DNA of 64,000 bases from Peribacillus sp. FSL H8-0477 (GTDB taxonomy: Bacteria; Bacillota; Bacilli; Bacillales; DSM-1321). Of the stretch, positions 1-8,077 are shown piece after piece (position 1 is the first letter of the stretch; the number at the start of each line of letters is the position of its first letter). The translations under genes and the position numbers were made by a program. The notes beneath the pieces are model-generated. The model was not told the DNA's origin, ran no database searches, and was given only the letters and a program-made list of their open reading frames with translations. The DNA lies in NCBI RefSeq assembly GCF_038002765.1, contig NZ_JBBODE010000001.1, positions 682,001 through 746,000 of the forward strand, in the 5' to 3' direction.

Positions 1-52
1 CTTCACGATCCACTTCTAATTCAACGACCCTGCCGGCCTCTATAATTGACAT
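1..52 (-). CDS. 5' end of a minus-strand gene, possibly CvfB/YitL-like (partial)
   Basis: Only the first 17 codons are inside the window. The start is an ATG at 50-52 on the minus strand, preceded by a strong AGGAGG seven bases upstream (66-71). The peptide begins MSIIEAGRVVELEVDRE. A short beta-strand-like start with this pattern would fit an S1-type RNA-binding protein of the CvfB/YitL family, but that is a guess from a very short stretch. That a gene starts here is much more certain than its identity. Confidence 0.5.
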   Translation of the reverse strand, partial: MSIIEAGRVVELEVDRE

Positions 53-217
53 AATAAAAAAACCTCCTGTAAACAACCATTGTATACCTTTAGTGTACCC
101 ATTTTTAAATTTCCAACCTATACGAATCTACCATTTTTCCGAACAACTGTATATAGCATCAGTGCTTCTCATGCCCCAAATCAAGAAAAAAACTGCATTT
201 TTGGATGAATTCTAAAT

Positions 218-242
218 AAAAACGGAGCAAATTTGCTCCGTT
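218..242 (-). terminator. Intrinsic terminator of the hybrid histidine kinase gene
   Basis: A perfect 22-bp palindrome at 221-242 (arms AACGGAGCAAA / TTTGCTCCGTT) is followed on the minus strand by a T-run. It lies 11 bp past the kinase stop codon. Confidence 0.85.
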
Positions 243-252
243 AACATGTACG

Positions 253-3114
253 TTAGTCTCTCTGTGGAACCATAATTTGTCCTCGCTTGCCATTACTTAA
301 AAGTGTATGGAGAATCATTTTTGATAACTGGCTTGGCTGATACGGTTTAACTAGGTAATCCTTTGCGCCCAAAGAAAATCCTCTTTCTTTCTCATCTAAT
401 GCAGTCGAGATAAAGATAGGCAGATCTTTCAATTGAGGATTCTCTTTTAGTTTTTGCATAAGAGCCCAACCATCCATGTCTCCTTCTTCAAGCATAATAT
501 CAAGGACTATAGCATCTGGTGGTACTTGCTGAATCATCTCCCATGCGGTTGTTCCGCTCTTTACATGGGTAACTTGAAAACCACTATCTTGAAGTTCGTG
601 GTTAAGCAGCTCTGCCAGACTAAGATCATCTTCTATTACCATAATGCTATAACTAAGGGTATGGTCATCATCTGTAACCGGCTTTCCAGTGGTACTCACA
701 ACAACCTTGGGGAATTCAATGGTAAACATGCTTCCCTCACCATATACTGATTCAACAGCAATACTTCCCCCATGAGCCTTTACAATTTCTTCAACAATGG
801 ATAATCCTAATCCTGTCCCTCCGATCCGTCTGCGATCTGAATTATCGACTCGATAAAATTTTTGAAACAGATTTGGCAGTGCGTCCTTAGGAATTCCAAG
901 TCCATGATCAATAACCGCAACCTTTATACGTCCATCAGTACTTGAAACCTTCACATGGATTTCCCCGCCATCCGGAGAGTATTTTATTGAATTATTGAGG
1001 AGATTTGTAAATACTTGTTCGACTTTCACTCGATCACCCATGATAACAGCCTCATCCATATCGACAGTAAATGTTATTGTATGAGCAGCATTTATTTCTT
1101 GATGCTCAATGGTTTTTTTCAGAACGGGAAGTAAATCAATGTATTTCTTTTCATATGTCTGTTTGCCCGATTCCATCCGCTGTACATCTAAGAAGTCATT
1201 TATAAGGGCCGTCAATCGTTTGGCTTCATTATAAATGGTTTGCAGATATTTCGTTTTACGTTCTGGCTTCAATTCTCGATTCAACATTAATTCTGTAAAA
1301 CCGAGAACACTTGCCAACGGCGTGCGAAGTTCATGGCTCACAGTGCTGACGAATTCACTCTTCATTTGGTCTACTTCATATTCCTTCGTAATATCCCGGT
1401 GGACAATAACCGTTCCATAGGCTTCATCCCCTAGTTTTAACTTCTTGCAATACACCTTAATAACCTGCTTGCTGTCTTTCTTTTGATAGATAAATGATTG
1501 ATCCTCCTGCTCTTCAGGCGAGTGAATAGATTCTCTCAAATTATCGATCACATTGTCTTCAACAACTTGTTCAGTGACAAGCGCTGTCCAACTCTCCCAA
1601 GACATGCCTACTAGTTCCTTGATGTTTTCTTTTCCAAGGATCTCAGCAAATTTACGATTAACATGGACGATTTCCCCATTGTTATCAACGAGCTGAATGC
1701 CCTCTTGGACTGTATTCAAGATATCTTGATTCAATCGGCTGTTCGCTTCTGATTGCTCATAAAGCCTTATTTTCTCCAAAGAGATACCAATTTGCTTTGC
1801 AAGTGTGACACATTCATCAATATTTTTCTCAGTGAACTGGTCTCCGTACCGACTGAATACCATGATTGCTTCTATTTCTTGATAAGCATTTAAAACAGGC
1901 AAATACAAATCGTAGCTATAATTGATGCCTTCATGGTAGCCTTTTTCAACGCTATCTTGTTCACGTTTAAAGGTAAACGGACGTTTAGTTGTTTTCAATC
2001 GTTGGTTAAGGCCGCTGTTTAAATTCATTTGAAACTGTTTGACGCCATAATCAGAAATGCCAAAAGCGGCAAAAGTCTCTTCTTTAATGAGAAAAATAAT
2101 TCCACGTTCTGCTGAGATGATGTTACACATATTTTCGACAATGCTCTGTAATACTTCTGATTGATCTAAGGAGGTAGAAATCCCATTAATGAACTCATTT
2201 CGGCGTTTTAGCATTTGCTCATTTTCTGTAAGGATTTCAAGAGTTTCCTGCAGCTGATCCTGCTGAGAATGCAGTTCATCTTGTTGGGCGACTAATTCTT
2301 CATTGTGTGCTAATAAATCCTGTTCCTTCTCCTGAACACTTGCGACCATTTTTTTAAAGGCATTTGAGAGTGTGCCTAGCTCGTCCATCCGGTTTGAATC
2401 GAGAGTAATCACCGCATCTCGGCCGGCAATAATCTCATTCGCTGCAATGGATAAATCGGCTAGCGGTCTACCAATATTTTTAAAAAATACTCTTATGCTG
2501 TATTGCATGAAAATGAAAAAGAAGAAAAATATAACCACAGCTGCGATTTGGACATTTGATTGACGCTTAGTCAGCTTTGAAAGATTATCTTCAAGTTCAT
2601 CGTCCATGTCTTTCATTACAAGTGAATTATTCTCACGAAAACTATTCACCCTAGGTGTGTCTGAGGCAGTTACCTTCTCAGCAATCGCCTGCTTGCCGCC
2701 TTTTTCAAAATCAGCAATTCTGCCGGGCAGTGTATTAATATAATAGAAGTCCGCAAAATCAATGATATCTTGATAAATAACCTGATCCTTTGCTGTACTC
2801 GTAATTTGCTTTAATTCTATGGCTTTTTTACGAATAATTTCTTCCTGGTTAATGGCGCTTTCCTTAAGCTCTAGGTTATCAAACGCAATATACCCGCGGA
2901 TGTTTAGAAAGGTGGCATCATACGCTTCGTATATGTCCGTAATAAGCCGTTGTTTTTCCTTTATTTCGTTCCTCGTTTGAATAAAGTCCTCATTTAATTG
3001 CTGGAGAATATAAAATAATGCACCCACACAAACGATAAATATGATAATTGAGCTGCCCATGATCAACAGAACTTGTCTCGCCAGGCTTTTTTTAAAGTAA
3101 TTTTTAACCTTCAT
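253..3114 (-). CDS. Hybrid sensor histidine kinase (4-helix sensor-HAMP-GAF-PAS-HisKA-HATPase-REC)
   Basis: Membrane hybrid histidine kinase of 953 residues. Transmembrane helices at about 15-38 and 188-210 bracket an extracytoplasmic helical domain that resembles MCP/CHASE3-type four-helix sensors. HAMP follows at about 210-265, a Gln/Glu-rich coiled coil at 262-305, GAF at about 315-455 and PAS at about 463-580. The HisKA H-box contains SHELRTP with the phospho-acceptor His594. The ATPase domain has the N-box (NLLNNSIKYSP) and the G-boxes (GLGIP, GGTGLGLS). A C-terminal receiver at about 823-940 has the phospho-acceptor Asp872 and Lys923. Its start overlaps the end of the upstream response-regulator gene by 11 bp, which suggests translational coupling and a phosphorelay. 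The ligand cannot be told from sequence. Confidence 0.93.
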   Translation of the reverse strand: MKVKNYFKKSLARQVLLIMGSSIIIFIVCVGALFYILQQLNEDFIQTRNEIKEKQRLITDIYEAYDATFLNIRGYIAFDNLELKESAINQEEIIRKKAIELKQITSTAKDQVIYQDIIDFADFYYINTLPGRIADFEKGGKQAIAEKVTASDTPRVNSFRENNSLVMKDMDDELEDNLSKLTKRQSNVQIAAVVIFFFFFIFMQYSIRVFFKNIGRPLADLSIAANEIIAGRDAVITLDSNRMDELGTLSNAFKKMVASVQEKEQDLLAHNEELVAQQDELHSQQDQLQETLEILTENEQMLKRRNEFINGISTSLDQSEVLQSIVENMCNIISAERGIIFLIKEETFAAFGISDYGVKQFQMNLNSGLNQRLKTTKRPFTFKREQDSVEKGYHEGINYSYDLYLPVLNAYQEIEAIMVFSRYGDQFTEKNIDECVTLAKQIGISLEKIRLYEQSEANSRLNQDILNTVQEGIQLVDNNGEIVHVNRKFAEILGKENIKELVGMSWESWTALVTEQVVEDNVIDNLRESIHSPEEQEDQSFIYQKKDSKQVIKVYCKKLKLGDEAYGTVIVHRDITKEYEVDQMKSEFVSTVSHELRTPLASVLGFTELMLNRELKPERKTKYLQTIYNEAKRLTALINDFLDVQRMESGKQTYEKKYIDLLPVLKKTIEHQEINAAHTITFTVDMDEAVIMGDRVKVEQVFTNLLNNSIKYSPDGGEIHVKVSSTDGRIKVAVIDHGLGIPKDALPNLFQKFYRVDNSDRRRIGGTGLGLSIVEEIVKAHGGSIAVESVYGEGSMFTIEFPKVVVSTTGKPVTDDDHTLSYSIMVIEDDLSLAELLNHELQDSGFQVTHVKSGTTAWEMIQQVPPDAIVLDIMLEEGDMDGWALMQKLKENPQLKDLPIFISTALDEKERGFSLGAKDYLVKPYQPSQLSKMILHTLLSNGKRGQIMVPQRD

Positions 3115-3487
3115 TTAATATTTCCTCTATTTTTTCCACTAATTTCAAAGGACTGAATGGTTTAGCCATAAAATAATCGGCCCCCGCTTGGATAATTTTC
3201 TCTTGTTCGTATGTTTGGCTTTTCGCAGAAAGCATCATAATTTTCCCCTGAAACGTTTGATCTCCTCCACGAAGTTTTTCAATAATTTCTAATCCAGTGA
3301 ATACAGGCATCATGTAGTCTAAAATCACAAGATCATATTCATTGCTCTGCAAATAATCGAGTGCCTCTTTACCATCAGCTGCTTCATCTACGTCGTACTC
3401 TTCGTCCTCAAGTGTATCAATGATTAACATTCTAAGTACTTCTTCATCTTCTGCTAAAAGAATTCTGCTCATATTATTTTCCCTCAC
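3104..3487 (-). CDS. Single-domain response regulator (CheY-like)
   Basis: A stand-alone receiver domain of about 122-127 residues with no output domain. The acidic pocket is in LLAEDEE, the phospho-acceptor Asp is in LVILDYMMP, and the conserved Lys is in MAKPFSP. The first codon here gives MRENNMSRILL; the internal Met six residues in is an equally plausible start. It is first in a two-gene operon with the hybrid kinase, overlapping it by 11 bp. It probably shuttles phosphate between that kinase and another partner, such as the Hpt-containing cyclase next door; this is inference. Confidence 0.9.
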   Translation of the reverse strand: MRENNMSRILLAEDEEVLRMLIIDTLEDEEYDVDEAADGKEALDYLQSNEYDLVILDYMMPVFTGLEIIEKLRGGDQTFQGKIMMLSAKSQTYEQEKIIQAGADYFMAKPFSPLKLVEKIEEILNEG

Positions 3488-3508
3488 TCACTTTTTTCCA
3501 TATTAAAA

Positions 3509-3541
3509 AAGATATAAGCCTCATTACTGTGCTTATATCTT
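3509..3541 (-). terminator. Terminator of the diguanylate cyclase gene
   Basis: Arms AAGATATAAGC / GCTTATATCTT with an 11-base loop are followed on the minus strand by T-rich sequence. This separates the cyclase transcript from the receiver/kinase operon downstream. Confidence 0.8.
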
Positions 3542-3587
3542 ATATCGGCAGACGAACAATAAATCTTTGCAATAAAGAAGAAATCTC

Positions 3588-5207
3588 TTATTTAACTTGT
3601 TTTACCAGCCGTTCAATACGGCGTTGAAGTTCTTGAACACTGAAGGGCTTCGTTACATAATCGTCTGCACCAAGCTGGAGGGCTCGTGCAATGTCCTCTT
3701 CACTTTTTCTACCCGTCAGCATAAGAACGGTAAAACTGGCAGCATTCTTCGCTTGTTTAACGGTCTTCAGAACCTCTAACCCATCCATATCAGGCATAAT
3801 CCCATCGAGAATTAAAAAATGAGGATGATTTTCCTTCGCTTGATTTGATGCTAGAAAAAGTCCTCCGTTCTCATAAGCAGCTACCTTCATATCGAGGTGA
3901 TCTAAATCCATGGATTCCAAGATATTCGTTAACATCGTACGGATGATGACATCATCGTCCACAATTGAAATATTAAGCTCTTTCTTTTTAAACAACATAT
4001 TCGACGGTTTGGCACCCATCGCTCTTGCTCTCCCTGAACGTTTTGCCAGGTACAATGAGCGGTCAGCTCTCTTAAATGCTGTTTCTGGGGTTACAGCTTC
4101 TTCTTCGACCGTATAGACACCTGCCGAAAACGTTACAGAAAATGTCTGGTCCTTACTAGTGAAAAGTACAGTTGAAAAGTTTTTAATCATTTGATTTAAC
4201 AGCTTTTCCACATCCTCGTTACTTGCACGAGGAAAAATAATAACAAACTCTTCTCCTCCATAACGGAAAACAATATCTGAACTACGTATACTCTGTTTTA
4301 AGAACCTGGCAAATTCCATCAGAACCTGATCTCCCATTAGATGCCCATGAGTATCATTAATGCACTTAAATCGGTCTAAATCGAGGACAGCAATCGTGAA
4401 TCCCTGCTTGGTCCTCTTGAAATCTTGGAAGTAGCGGGTAATACTGTCCTCAAAGAACCTCCGATTGTAAACCTGTGTCAATTCATCTATTAAAACCGAT
4501 TGATCAAACAGTCTTTTTCTCTGGAGATGTCGATCCATCTTGACTAAGAACTCTTCCACGTCAATTGGTTTTCCGATAAAATCATCCGCACCCATTTTAT
4601 AGGCCTTCAACCTGGATTCTTTATCATTTTGAATGCTGATCATAATCTTCGGAATAAAATACTTTTCGTTATGCTGTTGGATGTCGTCTAGTATTTGAAA
4701 CCCAGTTTTAAAGGGAAGCTGAACGTCTAAAATTAAACAATCCGGCTGCATGTCAAAATATTGTTGAGTTGCTTTCTCAGGATCAGTATTGGTAATCACC
4801 ATCCAACCGTTTTCCTCAAGAATATCTTTTAGAAAGATCAGCATCGAAACATCATCATCAATAATTTGAACAAGCCCTGCTGCTGTCTTACGGTGGACAT
4901 CGGTTTTTAGTTCAACATCATTAAAATGTTCATATGCGTAGGTTAGTTCTATTAAATCAAACAAGAAATTACGCAGTTCATTTTTTCTCCAGATTTCAAT
5001 TTCCATCTCATTACTAGCTAGAAGTAAATGATCTGAAAGCTGCATGAGCCCTCCTAACTGCAAGGTACCAGCCGTTCCTTTTATTGAATGAAGAAAGCGA
5101 TAAACTTCTTCATTAGTAATTTCATCTATTTTATCCTCTTCAAACCATTGACTTAGTTGTTGTTTGATATTCTTAAATAAATGGTTTTGGTATTTTTCCA
5201 ATTTCAC
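3588..5207 (-). CDS. Hpt-REC-GGDEF-REC diguanylate cyclase
   Basis: A 539-residue cytosolic protein with four modules. An N-terminal Hpt domain has the phosphorylatable His40 in FLHSIKGTAGT. A first receiver at about 112-228 has Asp161. A GGDEF domain at about 240-400 has the active-site signature GGEEF (317-321), so it should make c-di-GMP from GTP. The product-inhibition site RxxD is present exactly five residues upstream (Arg308-Asp311). A second receiver at about 412-538 has Asp468. With a phospho-His domain and two receivers, the cyclase can receive phosphate in several ways. The hybrid kinase and receiver next door are the obvious partners (inference). No transmembrane segment is seen. 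Confidence 0.93.
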   Translation of the reverse strand: MKLEKYQNHLFKNIKQQLSQWFEEDKIDEITNEEVYRFLHSIKGTAGTLQLGGLMQLSDHLLLASNEMEIEIWRKNELRNFLFDLIELTYAYEHFNDVELKTDVHRKTAAGLVQIIDDDVSMLIFLKDILEENGWMVITNTDPEKATQQYFDMQPDCLILDVQLPFKTGFQILDDIQQHNEKYFIPKIMISIQNDKESRLKAYKMGADDFIGKPIDVEEFLVKMDRHLQRKRLFDQSVLIDELTQVYNRRFFEDSITRYFQDFKRTKQGFTIAVLDLDRFKCINDTHGHLMGDQVLMEFARFLKQSIRSSDIVFRYGGEEFVIIFPRASNEDVEKLLNQMIKNFSTVLFTSKDQTFSVTFSAGVYTVEEEAVTPETAFKRADRSLYLAKRSGRARAMGAKPSNMLFKKKELNISIVDDDVIIRTMLTNILESMDLDHLDMKVAAYENGGLFLASNQAKENHPHFLILDGIMPDMDGLEVLKTVKQAKNAASFTVLMLTGRKSEEDIARALQLGADDYVTKPFSVQELQRRIERLVKQVK

Positions 5208-5401
5208 ATGTATCGCTCCTAATTAACCGGATCAATGCCAGTTACAGTTAAACAAAACAAATTAATTATCTATATCGAACAGAAACGCAATTTTTTCCGT
5301 TCAAGGAATATCTTAACGGAAATTTCACGTTGGATATATAGTTTTTTACCAAATAATAAATTGATCGCCAAAATTTTCACCATAATGTCGCTTTCTACCT
5401 G

Positions 5402-5436
5402 CTTACTTTTCTAACAAAAGTAAGTCGTGCTATACT
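5402..5436 (+). promoter_or_regulatory. Extended -10 promoter with an inverted repeat, upstream of the AlaX-like gene
   Basis: An extended -10 (TGC-TATACT, 5428-5436) lies about 40 bp before the chosen start. A perfect 9-bp inverted repeat (CTTACTTTT 5402-5410, AAAAGTAAG 5415-5423) covers where the -35 would be and has no T-run after it. It therefore looks more like a regulator site than a terminator. The regulator is unknown. Confidence 0.5.
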
Positions 5437-5471
5437 TACCTAATTCAAAAATAGCAGAAAGGACGATCGAC

Positions 5472-6638
5472 ATGACTAAAAAATTATACTATTCTACCCC
5501 TCGTACACACGAATGGGAAACTACCATAACCAGTGTGAAAGAAACGGAAGGACACTTTTACATAACCCTGGCAGAAACGGCTTTTTACCCTGAAGGAGGA
5601 GGTCAACCTTCTGATCATGGGACGATAAACGGGATGGACGTCCTTGAATTAAGTCTTGTGAATGATGAAGTGGTTCATAAACTGGCATCCGCACCGTCTT
5701 CCGAAGTAGTATTATGTACACTCGACTGGTCTCGTCGTTTCGATCATATGCAGCAGCATAGCGGCCAGCATCTTCTATCTGCTGTTTGCCGGGAATTATT
5801 TGACGCACAGACACTTAGTTTTCATCTTGGACAAGACTATGTCACCATCGATATTGCGCTTACTGATTTGACTGACAGCCAGGTCTTAGCGATTGAAAAT
5901 AAAGCAAATCAATACATCTATGAAAACCGTAAAATAACGACTTATTTTGTAACCAATCAACAACTGCAAGAGCTGCCCGTTGTTAAACCGCCTAAGGTTT
6001 CGGAGAATATTCGAATTGTAGAAATGGAAGGCATTGAATATAATCCTTGCGGAGGAACTCACGTTGAACGAACCGGGGAAATTGGTCTGCTTAAAATCAT
6101 AAAAACAGAAAAACAAAAATCTCAAACACGTATTTATTTTCTTAGCGGATTGCGTACCTTAGCCGATTATACAGAAAGCAGCAAGATCCTCAATCGCCTT
6201 ACTGCTCACTTCAATACTCATCGCTCAGAACTGGTTAATCGGGTTGAGAAATTAGACCATGACGTGAAAAACCAAGCAAAAGAAATTGAACAATTAAAAC
6301 GAGAGGCTGCAATCCATGAAGCAGCAACATTGCTTTCATCAACTGAAAATGGGCTGTTGTCCAAAGTCTTTGATAATAAAAGCATGAAGGAATTACAAGT
6401 ACTAGCTCATTCAATACTAGCAGAAGAGCCTGTTCTCGTTTTATTTGCAACCACAGTTGAAAATAAAGTCTACCTTACCCATAATGGAACAAATTCACTT
6501 GATTGCGGTCAATTTTTTAAAGAGCAGCTGCCTCTTTTTAATGGTAGAGGCGGTGGGAGTTCTAAAGCGGCACAAGCGGGATTTACAAACGAGCAGTTAC
6601 TGAAATTCTTTGAATTCGCTAAACAACAGCTTCAGTAA
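5472..6638 (+). CDS. Alanyl-tRNA editing protein (AlaX-type, with DHHA1 domain)
   Basis: A free-standing relative of the AlaRS editing domain, expected to hydrolyse mischarged Ser- or Gly-tRNA(Ala) in the cytosol. The zinc site is intact: His96 and His100 in HSGQHLL, Cys193 and His197 in CGGTH. A coiled coil follows at about 255-290, and a C-terminal DHHA1 domain ends in the Gly-rich stretch GRGGGSSKAAQAG. The start at 5472 (388 residues) is preferred because GAAAGGA lies eight bases upstream. The ATG at 5427 lies before the -10 box. The length fits the long AlaX class. It is transcribed alone and ended by the hairpin at 6638-6678. Confidence 0.9.
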   Translation: MTKKLYYSTPRTHEWETTITSVKETEGHFYITLAETAFYPEGGGQPSDHGTINGMDVLELSLVNDEVVHKLASAPSSEVVLCTLDWSRRFDHMQQHSGQHLLSAVCRELFDAQTLSFHLGQDYVTIDIALTDLTDSQVLAIENKANQYIYENRKITTYFVTNQQLQELPVVKPPKVSENIRIVEMEGIEYNPCGGTHVERTGEIGLLKIIKTEKQKSQTRIYFLSGLRTLADYTESSKILNRLTAHFNTHRSELVNRVEKLDHDVKNQAKEIEQLKREAAIHEAATLLSSTENGLLSKVFDNKSMKELQVLAHSILAEEPVLVLFATTVENKVYLTHNGTNSLDCGQFFKEQLPLFNGRGGGSSKAAQAGFTNEQLLKFFEFAKQQLQ

Positions 6639-6678
6639 TAACAAACGCTGCATGATTTTTTCATGCAGCGTTTGTTAT
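6638..6678. terminator. Bidirectional terminator hairpin between convergent genes
   Basis: An 18-bp perfect stem with a five-T loop. The right arm overlaps the stop codon of the minus-strand DUF5658 gene. It probably serves both genes, although neither side has a long T-run outside the stem. Confidence 0.7.
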
Positions 6679-6962
6679 AGAAGATAAGGCAAAAACCATG
6701 CCAAATGATAGATATTAATGAAGACATATAGAACAACAGTGACGTTCATTAAGTGGTAAATCCAGCTCTTATTCACTAAGTGAATGACAAGCAGCAGAAT
6801 CATCGGCAGACCAAGCTTTACCACAAAAAAGAGGCCGACATTTAACTCAATTAGGTAGTGCATAAGCGGGTTTCCTTCCTCAATCAAATGGAGAGAAAGT
6901 CCTGCGGTAGTTAAGATGGCATCAATCGCACATAACAGAAAGATCATCGTGGCTGTATTCAT
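6675..6962 (-). CDS. DUF5658-like small membrane protein
   Basis: A 95-residue protein with three hydrophobic helices (about 4-22, 43-62, 70-92). The first helix has a D-x3-T pattern, followed by EEGNPLMHYLIE, which is characteristic of the DUF5658 family of small Bacillus membrane proteins. Its function is unknown. It sits alone on the minus strand, convergent with the AlaX-like gene and sharing its terminator. Confidence 0.75.
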   Translation of the reverse strand: MNTATMIFLLCAIDAILTTAGLSLHLIEEGNPLMHYLIELNVGLFFVVKLGLPMILLLVIHLVNKSWIYHLMNVTVVLYVFINIYHLAWFLPYLL

Positions 6963-7036
6963 TTCATCTACCCCACTCCCTTTTTAAATCAGTATAAAGC
7001 ACAAATAATTCTCAATCAAGAACTAGTAAGTAATAT

Positions 7037-7069
7037 AAAAACCGTACCAGTCACTCGGCACGGTTTTTT
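7037..7069. terminator. Bidirectional intrinsic terminator
   Basis: A 12-bp stem (AAAAACCGTACC / GGCACGGTTTTT, one G-T pair) with an 8-base loop and T-runs on either strand. It ends the 65-residue gene on the minus strand. Confidence 0.85.
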
Positions 7070-7081
7070 ATCAACCATTAG

Positions 7082-7279
7082 TTATTCGTTTACTTCTGTA
7101 ACAGAAAAATAAGCTGCTTTTTCAGTATCCACAACATAATGGGCATCATTTTTCACCATATTATAAAAGCGATGCTTTTGAATATTGCTAATCAGTTGGG
7201 TTGTATCCTCGTTCCCTTCCACTTCATGTGTTAGTTCTTTTCCTCCAGCAAAATAAAAACCAATGATGTGTTTCGTCAT
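7082..7279 (-). CDS. Small hypothetical protein, 65 residues
   Basis: A soluble, acidic 65-residue protein that I do not recognise. It contains no Cys and no membrane segment, and reads like a small alpha/beta fold. A plausible start and an intrinsic terminator right after the stop support a real gene. A purine-rich SD-like stretch (GAAGGGAATG) sits about 13 bases upstream of the ATG. Confidence 0.6.
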   Translation of the reverse strand: MTKHIIGFYFAGGKELTHEVEGNEDTTQLISNIQKHRFYNMVKNDAHYVVDTEKAAYFSVTEVNE

Positions 7280-7506
7280 GATTACGACATTCCCTTCATT
7301 TTTTCAAGTATTTCATTATTTTTTTCTTAGCTCTTTTATTAAATAACCTACGTTGACCCCTTTTAAACATCCAATTCATATATTTAGCAAATAGACATCC
7401 AATTATCCCCCCATAAATACCAGTAACCTGTTACGTAGAAATCTTCTCGCCAAACGTAACAAACTTTCGTAAACTATACGAAGAAAACAAAAAGAAGGAG
7501 GACAAA

Positions 7507-8037
7507 ATGGTTCAGATTAGACAAGCAGTATATGAAGATGCTGAAGGAATTGCCTATGTTCATGTTAACAGTTGGCGGACAACCTATAAAGGCGTTGTAT
7601 CAGATGACTACCTAAATGGGTTAACGACAGAAACTAGAAAGAAAAATTGGCAAAAAAACTTTCACACCATTAACTCATGCGTATTTGTAGCTGAAGATGA
7701 GCACGGAGAAATCGTCGGTTTTGCAAGCGGAGGTCCTGAGCAGACACACCATCATAAATATTATCGAACAGGTGAAGTGTATGCCATTTACCTGTTGGAA
7801 TCCTATCAACGGAAAGGAATTGGGAAACAATTAATTAAAGCCATTCTTGACCACCTGGATGACCTGGGTTTAGAGCAGTTACTTATTTGGGCACTCGAGG
7901 ATAATACTTACCGATTGTTTTACGAACAAATCGGCGGCAGTATAATTGAAACAACAACCATAGAAATCGATAAAAAAAGGTATATAGAAATCGGGTATGG
8001 CTGGGATTCTATTAAGGACTTACGTTCACAGTTATAA
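7507..8037 (+). CDS. GNAT family N-acetyltransferase
   Basis: A 176-residue GNAT enzyme that transfers acetyl from acetyl-CoA to an amine on an unknown substrate. The acetyl-CoA-binding motif A is visible as YLLESYQRKGIGKQLI (about residues 96-111), after the beta-4 strand GEVYAIY. The N-terminus (IRQAVYEDAEGIAYVHVNSW) is typical of this subgroup. A strong AGGAGG lies just before the ATG. It is a single gene, convergent with helD. Confidence 0.88.
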   Translation: MVQIRQAVYEDAEGIAYVHVNSWRTTYKGVVSDDYLNGLTTETRKKNWQKNFHTINSCVFVAEDEHGEIVGFASGGPEQTHHHKYYRTGEVYAIYLLESYQRKGIGKQLIKAILDHLDDLGLEQLLIWALEDNTYRLFYEQIGGSIIETTTIEIDKKRYIEIGYGWDSIKDLRSQL

Positions 8038-8066
8038 AAAAAACCGTATGATTGGTCATCATACGG
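8036..8066 (-). terminator. Intrinsic terminator of helD
   Basis: A 9-bp stem (CCGTATGAT / ATCATACGG, 8044-8066) is followed on the minus strand by eight Ts. It is placed just after the helD stop. Confidence 0.88.
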
Positions 8067-8077
8067 ACGTCACTTAG

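Noticed and set aside
5208-5471. T-box leader upstream of the AlaX-like gene
   Set aside because: No AGGGTGGNACCGCG-like T-box core is seen, and the promoter lies only about 40 bp before the start.
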